Origin: Siphonodentalium dalli
Taxonomy: Eukaryota; Mollusca; Scaphopoda; Gadilida; Siphonodentaliidae
DNA length: 64,000 nucleotides
Direction: 5' to 3'
NCBI GenBank assembly: GCA_032622095.1
Contig: CP136068.1
Span: 183,586,796-183,650,795 of the forward strand
Part shown: positions 22,667 to 35,724 of the stretch, piece after piece
How the letters are laid out: every line of letters begins with the position of its first letter
Numbering within the stretch: the first letter of the stretch is position 1
Translations under genes and position numbers: made by a program
Notes under the pieces: model-generated
The model's input: only the letters and a program-made list of their open reading frames with translations
Told to the model about the DNA's origin: nothing
Databases searched by the model: none

Positions 22667-24495
22667 CTCAGGAAATTCATTCAAATTGCGCGTAAATATA
22701 TGTCAAAACACTTCCTGTTGTTTCTAATCTTCCTTACATCGGGTTCTCCAGCAAGTAATCTAATATATATTTACTTGATAGCTCTTGCCATAAATTAAGT
22801 TACGAATTTATATTGTACATTTACAAGACGTAAACCAACTAATCGACGGATTGTGGACTGGGCAACGCGTGGCACACATGATCGTGTAAACAATTATGTT
22901 GACACGGGGCGTAAACTCAAGCCACTCACTGACTAGTGACTATACAATGACTTAATGAGTATATGGGATTAGTATGCATTTATTTGATACATTTGCTTGA
23001 AAACTGTCCAAAAATTACTCGACAATTTGTATTTTTGCATTCCGGCTAATCTGCCATCCGTAACATTACTTCGTACTCAACAGACTTTAAAATAATGGAA
23101 ATATGGTCACCTTATTCTACAACTCAGAGACTAAAGAAACCAACAACAACATATGGGTACAGTATCCCTTTAAGTGAACACTTACTCCATTGCACAATCC
23201 AGAGACATCAGACATATGCCTTTGTTGGTTTGTGATGTATATAAGAAGTTTTCCTCAATTGGCATTAAAAGTGCACAAAGCGATTTTCGTCGCGTATTTT
23301 CAAACTGTTGAGAAGGTGATCCTTTACACATTTCTTCCAGTGTTTATAATCAAAGATATGGTGAAAGTCTTTGTCGAGGCTATTCCAAAGTATAATATAT
23401 GTGAACTCAAGCCACTCACTGATATACAATAACACAGGCCCCAGGGGAAAGCTACTGAAATACCAATATAGACTATACCAATGACAAGGTTCAAATGATA
23501 AATTTTGACGAATAATCCTTTGGCCTTTGACCTAGTTATAAAATAAATATTTTTTAGCAATAATCCTCAGGCCTTTGACCTAGTTATAAAATAATATATT
23601 TTAGCAATAATTTGTCGCGAACGTGTACTGAAACGCGATGATATAACCTAGAAATGCTCATATATGTTCCGCAAGTTATTCTGAAGACACCCATACCTTC
23701 CTTATTTCATCAGATGTGTTTGTGCCCAATTTTCCAACTTTATTCAACAAACAAATTCCAACAACAAAAAAACAAGACGTGTTCTGTCAGTAAATTTCGA
23801 CCGGCTTGCTGATTGATTGACAATAATCGAGAGTAAAGTTCACAAATGTTGGCTTGAAAAAATAAATATGCATATATACCAGATAGAGTATTGAAGAAAC
23901 ACTTGAATTATAAATTTTCTCTGTACCAAGAAGTTTATCTGATTTAAAAACAGAAGTGAACCTGAAAGGTTAGTTAATTAATTGGAATTTGATACATTAG
24001 AATTCATGTTTTACTTTCGCTTTCAATATTTACTGCAGTCGGAGGCACGTCTTGTTTCTGGAATTCGTTTGATGAATAAAGTTGAAAAATTGGGCACAAA
24101 CACATCGGATGAAATAAAAATGAATGGGTGGCTTCGGAATGACTTGGGAACAAATATGAGCATTTATAGGTAATGTCATCGCGTTTAGTTACACATTCAC
24201 GATAAATTATTGCTCAAAAATATTGATTTTATAATAGGTCAAAGGCCTCTGATCGGACAGGGAGATTGCCGACCCGATTACTTCGGTAGATTTCGGTAGG
24301 TACCGACACGATATCTCGACTTCGCTTCGTTCAATTTCGCTGAGTTATGTGTCAACTGAAAGGGAATTGTATTGCCAATAAGTGTCGCATCTAAGGACAT
24401 TTTGGCTGCAATTATTGTTTTCTAGAATTTAACTGGGCTTTGATAGTTCGAGTGGTTTTATCCAAAATCGATCGCTTGAACATTGTCTCTCATAT
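22667..24495. other. Non-coding stretch with small duplications
   Basis: No gene is supported. A 57-bp tandem pair containing CCTTTGACCTAGTTATAAAA lies at about 23510-23610. AACTCAAGCCACTCACTGA occurs at 22917 and 23404. The 80-codon frame at 23190-23432 has no recognised family. Confidence 0.45.
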
Positions 24496-24873
24496 AGTCT
24501 ATATTGGTATTTTAGTAATTTTCATCAGGTGCCTTAGTACTTAGTAGACAGTCTATATTGGTATTTTAGTAATTTTCATTAGGTGCCTTAGTACTTAGTA
24601 GACAGTCTATATTGGTATTTTAGTAATTTTCATCAGGTGCCTTAGTACTCAGTAGACAGTCTATATTGGTATTTTAGTAATTTTCATCAGGTGCCTTAGT
24701 ACTTAGCAGACAGTCTATATTGGTATTTTAGTAATTTTCATTAGGTGCCTTAGTACTCAGTAGACGGTCTATATTGGAATTTTAGTAATTTTCATCAGGT
24801 GCCTTAGTACTCAGTAGACGGTCTATATTGGAATTTTAGTAATTTTCATCAGGTGCCTTAGTACTCAGTATAC
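24496..24873. repeat. 54-bp minisatellite, 7 units
   Basis: The unit contains AGTCTATATTGGTATTTTAG and TAATTTTCATCAGGTGCC, then TTAGTACTTAGTAGAC. Two variants (TTAGTACTTAG and TTAGTACTCAG) alternate irregularly. Confidence 0.92.
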
Positions 24874-24968
24874 AGTCAAATAATGGGAATCTGCTTTCCT
24901 TATTCTGCGAGAATAGAGAATATAGAAACCAACAACATTTGAGTAAAACTATTTTAAATAAGTAGCAT

Positions 24969-25125
24969 GGAATCTTCGATTCATATCTAATATGTTATAT
25001 CCCGGTAACTATGTAGCACATGTTTACAAAGAGATAGACCATCTGGACAGGGGTCTTCGATTCATATATAATATGTTATATCCCGATAACTATGTATCAC
25101 ATGTTTACAAAACGATAGACCATCT
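24969..25125. repeat. 81-bp tandem duplication
   Basis: Two units of TCTTCGATTCATAT through GATAGACCATCT differ by a handful of bases. Confidence 0.8.
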
Positions 25126-25424
25126 TTAATTGAAACAAACTATTGCAAAATAACAGCGTCTCGGAGGTACCACAGGTCCAGTAGCTAGAGGTCTGAATGA
25201 TCCATGTCCGATTGGTCCAGGTCCGAGCAGTTCTATGGTCGGGTCGGTTACGGCCGCCGGGACGAATATTATCAGACAAACCTAAAAAAAAAAAAAAAGA
25301 AGGAGATTAACGATTACTTTTCAGAATGGATTCTCCCACTCAGTTATAAAATAGCACATTGGAATGGTTTATTATTCATCAGGAGGGATGCTATGGTGGA
25401 AAGAAGCAGGCGGCAAACATTGCA

Positions 25425-26310
25425 AGTATGATGTGAGCCCACCCACCACCCCATGCCGCCACCATAGTATCTTATGCGCCACAGGCGCCCGTATAGAGGC
25501 TACTGCCCACATAAATTAGTAGTATGATGTGAGCCCACCCACCACCCCATCCCGCCACCCATAGTATCTTATGCGCCACAGGCGCCCGTATAGAGGCTAC
25601 TGCCCACATAAATTAGTAGTATGATGTGAGCCCACCCACCACCCCATCCCGCCACCCATAGTATCTTATGCGCCACATGCGCCCGTATAGAGGCTACTGC
25701 CCACATAAATTAGTAGTATGATGTGAGCCCACCCACCACCCCATCCCGCCACCCATAGTATCTTATGCGCCACATGCGCCCGTATAGAGGCTACTGCCCA
25801 CATAAATTAGTAGTATGATGTGAGCCCACCCACCACCCCATCCCGCCACCCATAGTATCTTATGCGCCACATGCGCCCGTATAGAGGCTACTGCCCACAT
25901 AAATTAGTAGTATGTTGTGAGCCCACCCACCACCCCATCCCGCCACCCATAGTATCTTATGCGCCACATGCGCCCGTATAGAGGCTACTGCCCACATAAA
26001 TTAGTAGTATGATGTGAGCCCACCCACCACCCCATCCCGCCACCCATAGTATCTTATGCGCCACATGCGCCCGTATAGAGGCTACTGCCCACATAAATTA
26101 GTAGTATGATGTGAGCCCACCCACCACCCCATCCCGCCACCCATAGTATATTATGCGCCACATGCGCCCGTATAGAGGCTACTGCCCACATAAATTAGTA
26201 GTATGATGTGAGCCCACCCACCACCCCATCCCGCCACCCATAGTATCTTATGCGCCACATGCGCCCGTATAGAGGCTACTGCCCACATAAATTAGTAGTA
26301 TGATGTGAAA
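25425..26310. repeat. 97-bp GC-rich minisatellite, 9 units
   Basis: The unit runs AGTATGATGTGAGCCCACCC, ACCACCCCATCCCGCCACCC, ATAGTATCTTATGCGCCACA, TGCGCCCGTATAGAGGCTAC, then TGCCCACATAAATTAGT. Units 2-9 are almost identical; the first lacks one C and has other changes. The period is not a multiple of three, so there is no coding potential across units. Confidence 0.94.
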
Positions 26311-26579
26311 TCACCTAAATTACGGAAGGAGTCATATTTATAGGAGGGAAATATTCATGCAGATATTGGCCAGGATCAGGATTAGCCGCACGTACGTGTA
26401 ACTGGTAACGTGTGTTACCATGATATTCACATAGAGATGCACATGGCGGGAACAGTCAGCTGATTTTATGGCGACAAACTTTCACGTTTGTTATATACCC
26501 GCCAACGTCTGACGAAACTTGTAAAAAATAGTCGGTACAGAGGAGGCGAGACAACTATATTGTGTGTATTGGTGATTCT

Positions 26580-27031
26580 GGTTAGAAGGAACTAAATAAG
26601 TAGAATTACGTCCCTTTCGTTTTTACAGGGTATCTCGAATACGAGTTAAAAACATTCTGGCACGCGATTGACGTAAAATATTTCAATTATATTTATATAT
26701 TAAAAAAATATAATACCCATGGCATGTATAAATATGGATTTTCCATAGTCTGAAATGCGTTCGTGTCCAAACATTGGCGGGAGAATAAGACTGGGTGTTT
26801 GCTTTTGTCAGCAGTTCAATTTTGTTTGCAAAAAGTGGGGTAGTGTGGAAAACGTGTGTTGAAAAGTTGAACAAGGCATGGCTCGAATAGTACTCATACA
26901 TGACAACAGATGCGCGAATGGTTGGGCTTCACGAAATTTACGATTTCGTGCAATTCGTATGTAGCAAATTTAGTGGGCGGGGCCAAACTTTAACACTGAG
27001 GCCTATGGAAAACATTTAGTTCCTTCTAACC
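26580..27031. mobile_element. MITE-like element, 18-bp perfect TIRs
   Basis: GGTTAGAAGGAACTAAAT at 26580-26597 is exactly inverted at 27014-27031. The flanks read GATTCT on the left and TTCTGT on the right, giving a possible 4-bp target duplication TTCT. The 452-bp interior has no transposase; the 72-codon minus frame at 26683-26901 has no recognised domain. The superfamily cannot be named from a 4-bp duplication alone. Confidence 0.7.
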
Positions 27032-27081
27032 TTCTGTATGAACATGACACTGGTGAAATGAATTTGATAATTTGATGGAAC

Positions 27082-27425
27082 CATCTGTTCAATAGTACTG
27101 AGGACTGCGCCATATGTACAATAGTACTGAGGACTGCGCCATCTGTTCAATAGTACTGAGTACTGCGCCATCTGTACGATAGTACTGAGGACTGCGCCAT
27201 CTGTACAATAGTACTGAGGACTGCTCCATCTGTACCATATTACTGAGGACTGCGCCATCTGTACAATAGTACTGAGGACTGCGTCATCTGTACAATAGTA
27301 CTGAGGACTGCGCCATATGTACAATAGTACTGAGGACTGCGCCATATGCTCAATAATACTGAGGACTGCGCCATTTGTGCAATAGTACTGAGGACTGCGC
27401 CATCTGTACAATAGTACTGAGGAAT
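27082..27425. repeat. 29-bp minisatellite, about 12 units
   Basis: The unit is AGTACTGAGGACTGCGCC followed by ATCTGTACAAT. Three units make 87 bases, so the minus strand stays open with a 29-residue protein-level repeat over 131 codons. This is an arithmetic effect of the array. It begins about 50 bases after the MITE-like element. Confidence 0.92.
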
Positions 27426-27944
27426 GCTGCGGGGATTGATGTTGTTTTTACTTTAGGGCCGTTTTCCGTTTAATTCAAAATACTCGGAAACAAAATTAAA
27501 TGCAGTAGGAACGCGAAATCTCTAGTAACAAACTAACACTTGTTACGTATGTTCGGGCTAGTTAGTTGTATGCTTTAGTCGCATAACGAATAGTATCCGC
27601 ATTTTCCTGGAGGAGTTATCTTCCTTTATCTGGTAAAATGTCATTATAAGTTCTCGGAAATTACGAGGAGCAGAGCATCGAAATTGGACCGTATGCACAC
27701 CTCGATTGCCCTACTGGCCACGGGCATCATCACTTGTGTCCGCGCTTTTCCTGCGGAGTTACCGTATGTATACTGGCATGGTACACCAGGATGTATAAAC
27801 CAAGGTTGTTTCTTTATAAGTACATCGGCTTTAAATTATTATCACATATTCCGAATGGGAAGAGTGATTCGGACCGGATTAATTTTTTCTATTCCTAGCC
27901 GTTACCGATGTTTTGCTGGTTAAAACAAATTCACAAATTTTCCC
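27426..27944. other. Non-coding stretch
   Basis: No gene is supported. The 79-codon frame at 27684-27923 starts with a weakly hydrophobic stretch (IALLATGIITCVRAFPA) that could mimic a signal peptide, but nothing else supports it. Confidence 0.35.
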
Positions 27945-28925
27945 GCCAAATCTAAACGGGCTAATGAAAGAGCAAGGTAATGCGGTAGCAGCTACGCCGG
28001 TATGCTCTAGGTATGGCCCCAAAGTATGACCGCTCTACTCTATAATTAACCTCCGAACGAAGAGTGTGCGTCGGGGTGGGTTGAGCCTTTTGGAAATCTC
28101 CACCGAAAATCGAATGGGAACAATTTGGCAAAATTCAAACATCGCAATAAAAAACATTTTGACGAGTGCATCTGATGGGTAGTATCCACGTGCATGTCAA
28201 GTGCGATTTTATGTTTTTAGAGCCATCGGTTTAGTCAGTAGTGTATCACTAGCCTATTTTTAGCCCCAAATCCAATCGGGCTAATTATATATATAATGAA
28301 GGAGCGAGTTCAACGCAGGAGCACGTACGTCCATATACTGTTGATGCGCATCCAAAATTATACAGCTCTATTATAAATGCAACCTACCCAACGGAGGGCT
28401 CGCGTCGAGGTGAGTTCAGACTTGGCAAATTCCACTGAAAATCAAATGGGGAAAAATACTCCAAAAATCACACTTTGAGCTGAAAACATTTTAACGCGCA
28501 ACTTTAGTGCGATTTTCTAAGTCTTAGAGTGGACGGTTTAATCCTGGTAATAACATTGTTAACAGGAGATATGTATTGCTATAATTCAAACCCTCTATTC
28601 TTGAAGCCAAATGCAAACAGACTAATTTATGAGCAATACTAATTCATGAGCCGGTATAACGATATGCCTTAGGTACTCCCCCAAAGTTTCACTGCTCTAC
28701 CATGACAGCAACCTGCCCAACGGAGAGCGCGTGTACGCCCCGGGGTGGGTCGAGGCCTTTGGCAAATTCCACCGAAACTCGTAAAGGGAAAACAATTGGA
28801 AAAAATCGCGAATCTTCATTATTATATTTTGACCACCGCATGTGTTTGGTATAGTATCTACGGACAACATTAGTGCGATTTTCCTAGTTTTAGAGCAGAC
28901 GGTTAAGTACTCAGCTAGCGTTATC
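27945..28925. repeat. Three diverged tandem units of about 320 bp
   Basis: The units share, in order, a CCAAATnnAAnCGGGCTAAT-like start, a GCTCTAnnATnA block, GGGGTGGGTnGAG with TTGGCAAATTCCACCGAAA, and a TTAGTGCGATTTTC...TTTAGAGC end. Identity is low, so this is an old duplication or a decayed array. No common frame is seen. Confidence 0.6.
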
Positions 28926-29534
28926 GATTTTGATATCCCTCTTTGAATTATCTCTCTATTACAGAGAAGATAACGACTCTTTGTATCGACGATGCACTGA
29001 AATACATATATTATTAATTAACAATCTAAGCTGTCTTTCCTCCGCCATTAAAACTACTATAAGATACTGATTCCGGAACTTAAAGAATTTTCAAAACAAT
29101 GCGAAATAACAGAGGCATGGTACATTAATATGCTTTATACCATTTTGATCTACATGTGGATTACGATATAATCGGACACGCCAAATTTCGTAACCGTTGA
29201 ACATGATTTCGTTTGGCATCATGGGGAGGGGTTGTAATTAGCCCTAAAATGTATTGCTACCGAATCGAACTGAACGCTTGGCTGGGAACAACGGTGGATC
29301 AGTTGGTTAGGATAATGAAGCATTAAACTGTCATTAACCATCCACACTGGTTCGAACCATATAACATAAAACTTCACACTATATATATATCTTATTTCGA
29401 AATGTCAATTCAAGTCTACCATCCGATCACGAAACACCAGTATGCGTGAAGAGGAATGCACATATACGCAGAACACACACACACACGGATTGCCGATACC
29501 ATGGAAGTATAATTTTCTGGTTATATGGAATCAC
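28926..29534. other. Non-coding stretch
   Basis: No feature apart from a short CA run near 29475. Nothing resembles a gene. Confidence 0.45.
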
Positions 29535-32350
29535 ACCTAGTTAGCTATTCAGTTTACCGACTCAGTCTCGGGGCCCCTATGTGTTTATATCAGAAAGTAA
29601 ATGTTTTACTAACCAGTGATACGAAAATTATATTTGACGGCGCCATCTCGAACAATAGTACTGATGACAGCTGGGGCAGACTAAATTAATTATATATGAC
29701 ACTTACTGACTGAGGCTATTATACAAAAGAGTAAAGTTTTACTAACCAGCGATATGAACATTTTACGGCGCCATCTCGAACAATTAGACGAATTTAATTA
29801 ACTATGCATCTAACCGACTCAGTTCCGGGGCCCCTATATATATAAGAGACCAAACATTTTACTAGCAAGTGATATGAAAATGAGTTTTGATGACGCCATA
29901 TCGAACACTAGTGCTGCTGTCTTCTGCGATAGAATAGATTAATTAACTATGCACATAACCGACTGAGACCCGGGACCCCTATATAAGAGAGTAAAGATTT
30001 TTACCAGCAAGTGATATGAAAATGAGATTTGGCGAAGCCATCCTGAATTGTGGTGTTGCTGTCTACTGCGGTAGACTCGATTAATTAGCTATGTACATAA
30101 CCGAATGAGTTCCGGGGCCCCTATATAAGAGGGTAAAGGTTTTATGAACCAATGATATGAAAATGGGATTTCATGATGCCATCCTGAACACTAACTGTTC
30201 GAATAGACGAAATTATTAACAATGCACATAACCGACTCAGTTCCGGGGCCCCTATATAAGAGACAAAAACTTTTACTAGCAAGTGATATGAAAATGAGTT
30301 TTGATGACGCCATATCGAACACTAGTGCGATAGACTAGATTAATTAACTATGCACATAACCGGCTGAGTCCCGGGACCCCTATATAAGAGAGTAAACGTT
30401 TTACCAACCAGTGATATGAAAATGAGTTTTGACGACGCCATATCGAACACTAGTGCGATAGACTAGATTAATTAACTATGCACATATAACCGGCTGAGAC
30501 CCGGGACCCCTATATAAGAGAGTAAACGTTTTACCAACCAGTGATATGAAAATGAGTTTTGACGACGCCATATCGAACACTAGTGCGATAGACTAGATTA
30601 ATTAACTATGCACATATAACCGGCTGAGACCCGGGACCCCTATATAAGAGAGTAAACGTTTTACCAACCAGTGATATGAAAATGAGTTTTGACGACGCCA
30701 TGTCGAACACTAGTGCGATAGACTAGATTAATTAACTATGCACATATAACCGACTGAGACCCGGGACCCCTATATAAGAGAGTAAACGTTTTACCAACCA
30801 GTGATATGAAAATGAGTTTTGACGACGCCATATCGAACACTAGTGCGATAGACTAGATTAATTAACTATGCACATAACCGGCTGAGTCCCGGGACCCCTA
30901 TATAAGAGAGTAAACGTTTTACCAACCAGTGATATGAAAATGAGTTTTGACGACGCCACATCGAACACTAGTGCGATAGACTAGATTAATTAACTATGCA
31001 CATATAACCGGCTGAGACCCGGGACCCCTATATAAGAGAGTAAACGTTTTACCAACCAGTGATATGAAAATGAGTTTTGACGACGCCATATCGAACACTA
31101 GTGCGATAGACTAAATTAAATAACTATGCACATAACTGGCTGAGTTCCGGGGCCCCTATATAAGAGGGTAAAGGTTTTATGAACCAATGATATGAAAATG
31201 AGATTTCATGATGCCATCCTGAACACTAGTGTTGCTAACTGTTCGGATAGACGAAATTATTAACTATGCACCTAACCGACCCCTATATAAGAGACAAATT
31301 TTTTTACTAGCAAGTGATATGAAAATGAGTTTTGAAGACGCCATATCGAACACTAGTGCGATAGACTAGATTAATTAACTATGCACATAACCGGCTGAGT
31401 CCCGGGACCTCTATATAAGAGAGTAAACATTTTACCAGTGTTGCTGTCTTCTGCGATAGACTAGATTAATTAACTATGCACATAACCGACTGAATCCCGG
31501 TGCACCTATATAAGACACCAATTTTTTTTCTAGCAAGTGATATGAAAATGAGTTTTGATGACGCCATATCGAACACTAGTGCTGCTGTCTTCTGCGATAG
31601 AATAGATTAATTAACTATGCACATAACCGACTGACCTCCGGGTCCCTATATAAGGGAGTAAAGGTTTTACTAACCAGTGATATGAAAATGAGTTTTGACG
31701 AAGCCATCCTGAATTTTGGTGTTGCTGTCTACTGTGATAGACTAGATTAATTAACTATGCACATAACCGACGGAGCCCCGGGCCCCTATATAAGAGAGTA
31801 TACATTTTACCAACCAGTGATATGAAAATGAGAATTTGACGGCGCCATATAGAACAATATTGCTGCTAACTGATCGGATAGACGAAAGTATTAACTATGC
31901 ACCTAACCGACTCAGTTCCGGGGCCCCTATATAAGAGACCAAAATTTTTACTAGCAAGTGATATGAAAATGAGTTTTGATGACGCCATCCTGAACATTAG
32001 TGCTGCTGTCTTCAGCGATAGACTAGATTTATTAACTATGCACATAAACGACTGAGTCCCGAGGCCCCTATATGAGAGAGTAAAGATTTTTATCAGCCAG
32101 TGATATGAAAATGAGTTTTGACGACACCATCCTGAACAGTAGTGTTGCTGGCTGCTCGGATAGACGATATTAATTAACTATGCACATAACCGACTGAGTC
32201 TTGGGGGCCCTATATAAGAGAGTAAAGGTTCTACTAACCAGTGATATGAAAATGAGCTTTGGTGACGCCATCCTGAACACTAATGCTGCTGACTGCTCCG
32301 ATAGACGATATTATTCAGCTATGCACCAAACCGACTCAGTTCTGGATCCC
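29535..32350. repeat. ~128-bp satellite array, about 21-22 monomers
   Basis: The monomer contains CCGGGACCCCTATATAAGAG, then AGTAAACGTTTTACCAACC, AGTGATATGAAAATGAGTTT, TGACGACGCCATATCGAAC, ACTAGTGCGATAGACTAG and ATTAATTAACTATGCACAT. Central monomers (about 30230-31130) are almost identical, while both edges are strongly diverged and carry indels, as expected from homogenisation by unequal exchange. Most monomers carry a TATATAAG box and, about 30-35 bases later, an ATG opening a 16- to 23-codon frame. Confidence 0.95.
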
Positions 32351-33799
32351 CTGGTGTATAGACGAGATTAATAAACCCGACACGTATTTTTTGTTTTATA
32401 CCCTGCTCCCGGGTAGATTTCCCTCCACTAATTAATCATCATACAGGAAGAGGTTGCTCGTACCGATGCCCGGATGCTGTGGTTCGTGGTAATGTCATTA
32501 TGATCTGTTAATTGAGACAAGGATAACGCAGGAAAACACCACCACACGTGACGCCAATTGTGATTAATGTTCAGCTTTAATTTAATTATGTTTCAAACGT
32601 TAGTGCAACATTGCATTAAATTATAATCTACCGGCATGTGCCATCATGCACACAGAGACGTGGGCAGATAGTCTGGTTAAAAAAAGGTTTGACCTAGAAC
32701 AAATGTGGACATCGTTGGTTTTTATTTAATTTGAAGAGGAATATATCCTCTATAAGATATCAAAAATCCGCTTAGATCATTTTTGTTACAGAGATTTTTA
32801 AATTGCCCATTTTCCGGCCTTAGGAAGTAGGTGCTTCTACAATTTCAGTCCGGTCGCCAAACCCCCGGAATTCACGAATGCGTGTTTTCGCGTATAAAGT
32901 TTTTTTCTCTGCAATTTTTTTTATAGCGCCCTAAAAAATATACCCCCCCCCCCCAATTTTTTCCCAGACGTAAAACCAGTAGCTTGGAATTTGTTGCAAA
33001 TTCACATGACTAATCTAGTAAAATGTATATATTTTCACGAAGCTAAGACATAATGACACTAGTTTGGGCCAAAATTTAAACTCACCATCCAAGATGGCCA
33101 CCAAAATGGCCGCCTGAAGTTGAAAATATGACATTTTTTCACAAATATCTTCTAGATCAGTTCATGCTGTTTGGAACTGGTTAAATAAAAATGACTTTAT
33201 TTTGTATTTTATATATTAACTGATCATTAGAGCAATTAAATGTGCAATTATTGGGGTCCTATCCACTTGTTATCCCTCAAAATTTCGATTTTACAGAACG
33301 CGTTATAAAATTTCACAAAAAAATCACAACTCGGATTCTAGTCATATTTCAAAAAGAAATGAACAGAAGGTTGCAATTAAGTGAGGCATTCCATTACCTA
33401 TGAATATTCCAACTCACTGGAACCAAAATTCTTACTTTGGCTCAAAATGGCTGCCAAAATGGCCGCCAAAATATGGAAAAATGGTAAATATCGCCATAGG
33501 GTGTTCTGCAATCGCTTACAAGTTGTGGTTGATGTACAAAATTGACTATTATGCCTTCTATAAATTGAATACTAACATGTCTGCTGCACCATGGTTGATT
33601 GTTACTGTTGCCACCACTGACATCACCAAAACTATTGGACGTTTCTCTCAAAAATTTGACATACATATCGGCAAAAATGTACTTTTCAGGTTTGGACCAT
33701 TTTTTCTAGTAATATGTAATTATCTTTGGATTTAAAGGTGTTTATTGTATTGGTCCATCATAAATGTGTCACACTACGGTGTTTATAGAACAAATTGCT
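32351..33799. other. Non-coding stretch with AAGATGGCCGCC-type repeat motifs
   Basis: No gene is supported. CAAGATGGCCACCAAAATGG at about 33092 and AAAATGGCTGCCAAAATGG at about 33445 recur in modified form at 33800-33825 and, inverted, at about 36285-36310. The 111-codon frame at 33400-33735 is partly built from this motif (KWLPKWPPK) and has no domain match. A C run lies near 32943. Confidence 0.5.
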
Positions 33800-34115
33800 C
33801 AAGATGGCTTCCAATATGGCAACCAATTTGGTAATAACTTATTTTTTTTAAATATATCATTATAACATTATATATTTAACATTATTCTCTGCGTTATCCG
33901 AAAATGTAGCAAATTGTGACTCACTTGCTTATTATACGTGTTAATTAATTAACTGACAACTAAATGTTATATGATGGTTGTCCCAGTTCCGTATGGGGCA
34001 TGACACATTTATTTTAAATTATGGAATTTTTCGGAGAACCTCTTTTGTGATTCTGACAATATTATTGAAAGGAAATGGGCAGAACTTTGAGACGGAACTG
34101 AGATGAACCATAATA

Positions 34116-34489
34116 CCCTGCTGGACAAAACAAGTGTCCAGTGGCACCGCGGTGTATTTGCCGTTCAGCCGCGGTGTCAGAGTTTGTAACTGCAGTTGAG
34201 CACCGCGACCGAACGGCATGTACACTGCGGCCAAACGGCAAGTACACCTTGGCCGAAAGGCAACTACAACGCGGCCGAATGGCATGCACACCGTGGTTAG
34301 ATTTCTGGTTTGTATCGTCTTTTTTCAGTTTAATGAACGTACACCGTGGCAACTACACCATGGCTGAATGGAAAGTACACCGCGGCCCAACTGTAGTTAG
34401 CCGGTCGAGCTGCGGTGTAGTAGCATTTCGGCCGCGATGGCAATGCTAACCAAACCTCGGTTAAGTGGACACTTGTTTTGTCCAGCAGG
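34116..34489. mobile_element. 374-bp TIR element with TA target duplication (copy in left arm)
   Basis: Ends are CCTGCTGGACAAAACAAGTG on the left and CACTTGTTTTGTCCAGCAGG on the right, flanked by TA (34114-34115 and 34490-34491). The other arm of the surrounding inverted repeat has the uninterrupted site ATAATATGTG, which directly shows the pre-insertion state. The interior consists of imperfect ~22-bp units such as CGGCAAGTACACC, GGCCGAA. A TA duplication fits the Tc1/mariner superfamily, but no transposase is present. Confidence 0.85.
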
Positions 34490-35352
34490 TATGTGGCTCT
34501 TCTGGTCCATTATGATAAACCAATATCAACTGGATACAGGATGGATGCCAAGATGGTAGCCAGGGAGTTACTCTATGATCATATTTGAGGTGAATAGGTA
34601 TGCATGGAGTTAGTGTATGTCATGAATTATGTGAATATGTATACAATGAGTGACTATATGGTTATGAGTGTGTTGTCCATAGTGAGATGTATACAGGGAG
34701 ATGTATACAGGGATAGGTCATTGTCCGGTGTGGGGTGAATCGGTATGAATGGAGTGACTGTATGGTGTATGGTTGTGTGTATCGTGTACGGGTGCACCCG
34801 GTGACTGTATGGTCAATGGTGAACTGAGTAGGTATACAAGGAGTGACATCAATGTAATGAATATCTATGCCGGGAGTGACTAACTGGTCATGTGTCAGGT
34901 GTGTGAGTATACCCGGTGTTCCTGCTTGGCGACTCGTGGCGGTATGGTCATGTGTAGGTTATGCGGGTATACAATGGTGTTGCTATATGGTCATGTGCGA
35001 GGTGTATGTGTATATATCGAGCGGCCATATGGCCATGGAAGATGTGCATATGCACACATGGAGTGACTATACTGACATGGCTGGGGTGTATTAATATATC
35101 TTGAGTGGCTATTCGGCTATGGTGTGACCAAAGGGATACAGTGAGTGACATGGCCAATGGTGGGGTGAATATGTATGCCATACACATTACCCGTAGCCAT
35201 AAAATCACTCACTATTTATCCACAGAACCCATCCGTGATCATACAGAAACACATGTACATTCCACCCATGACCATGTAGCTATATCCATACACCACATAA
35301 ATATCCATACAGGCACACTGGGTGCACCCGTACAGTATACACACAACCAAAC

Positions 35353-35724
35353 TCTGCTGGACAAAACAAGTGTCCACTTAACCACGGTGCGGTTAGCGTT
35401 GCCTCCGCGGTCGAAATGCGACAACACTGCGGCTCCACCGGCTAACTACAGTTGGGCCGCAGTGTACTTGCCATTCAGCCATGGTGTAGTTGCTGCGGTC
35501 TACGTTCATTAAACTGAACAAAGATGATACAAACCAGAAATCTAACCACGGTGCACATGCCATTCGGCCGCGTTGTAGTTGCCTTTCGGCCATGGTGTAC
35601 TTGCCGTTCGGCCGCAGTGTACTTGCTTTCGGTCGCAGTGCTCAACCGCAGTTACAAACGCTGACACCGCGACCGAACGGCAAATACACCGCGGTGCCAA
35701 TGGACACTTGTTTTGTCGAGTGGG
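35353..35724. mobile_element. 372-bp TIR element, second copy, inverted (in right arm)
   Basis: Ends are CTGCTGGACAAAACAAGTG and GGACACTTGTTTTGTCGAG, with TA at 35725-35726 on one side and a mutated duplicate on the other. The left arm of the inverted repeat shows the empty site (GGTGTATGGTTGTGTG near 34763). The interior matches the 34116-34489 copy in reverse complement, including TTGCCGTTCGGCCGC segments. Confidence 0.85.

Noticed and set aside
27016-27411. 131-codon minus-strand frame with repeated QYYCTDGAVLS
   Set aside because: Three 29-bp units make 87 bases, so an absence of stops in one unit triplet propagates. No other coding evidence.
33400-33735. 111-codon plus-strand frame
   Set aside because: Part of it is the translation of an AAAATGGCNGCC-type repeat motif (KWLPKWPPK), and no domain or splice context supports it.
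34116-34489. Tandem GGCCGAACGGCAAGTACACC units as a stand-alone minisatellite
   Set aside because: The units lie wholly within the ends of a TIR element that occurs twice, so they are the element's interior.
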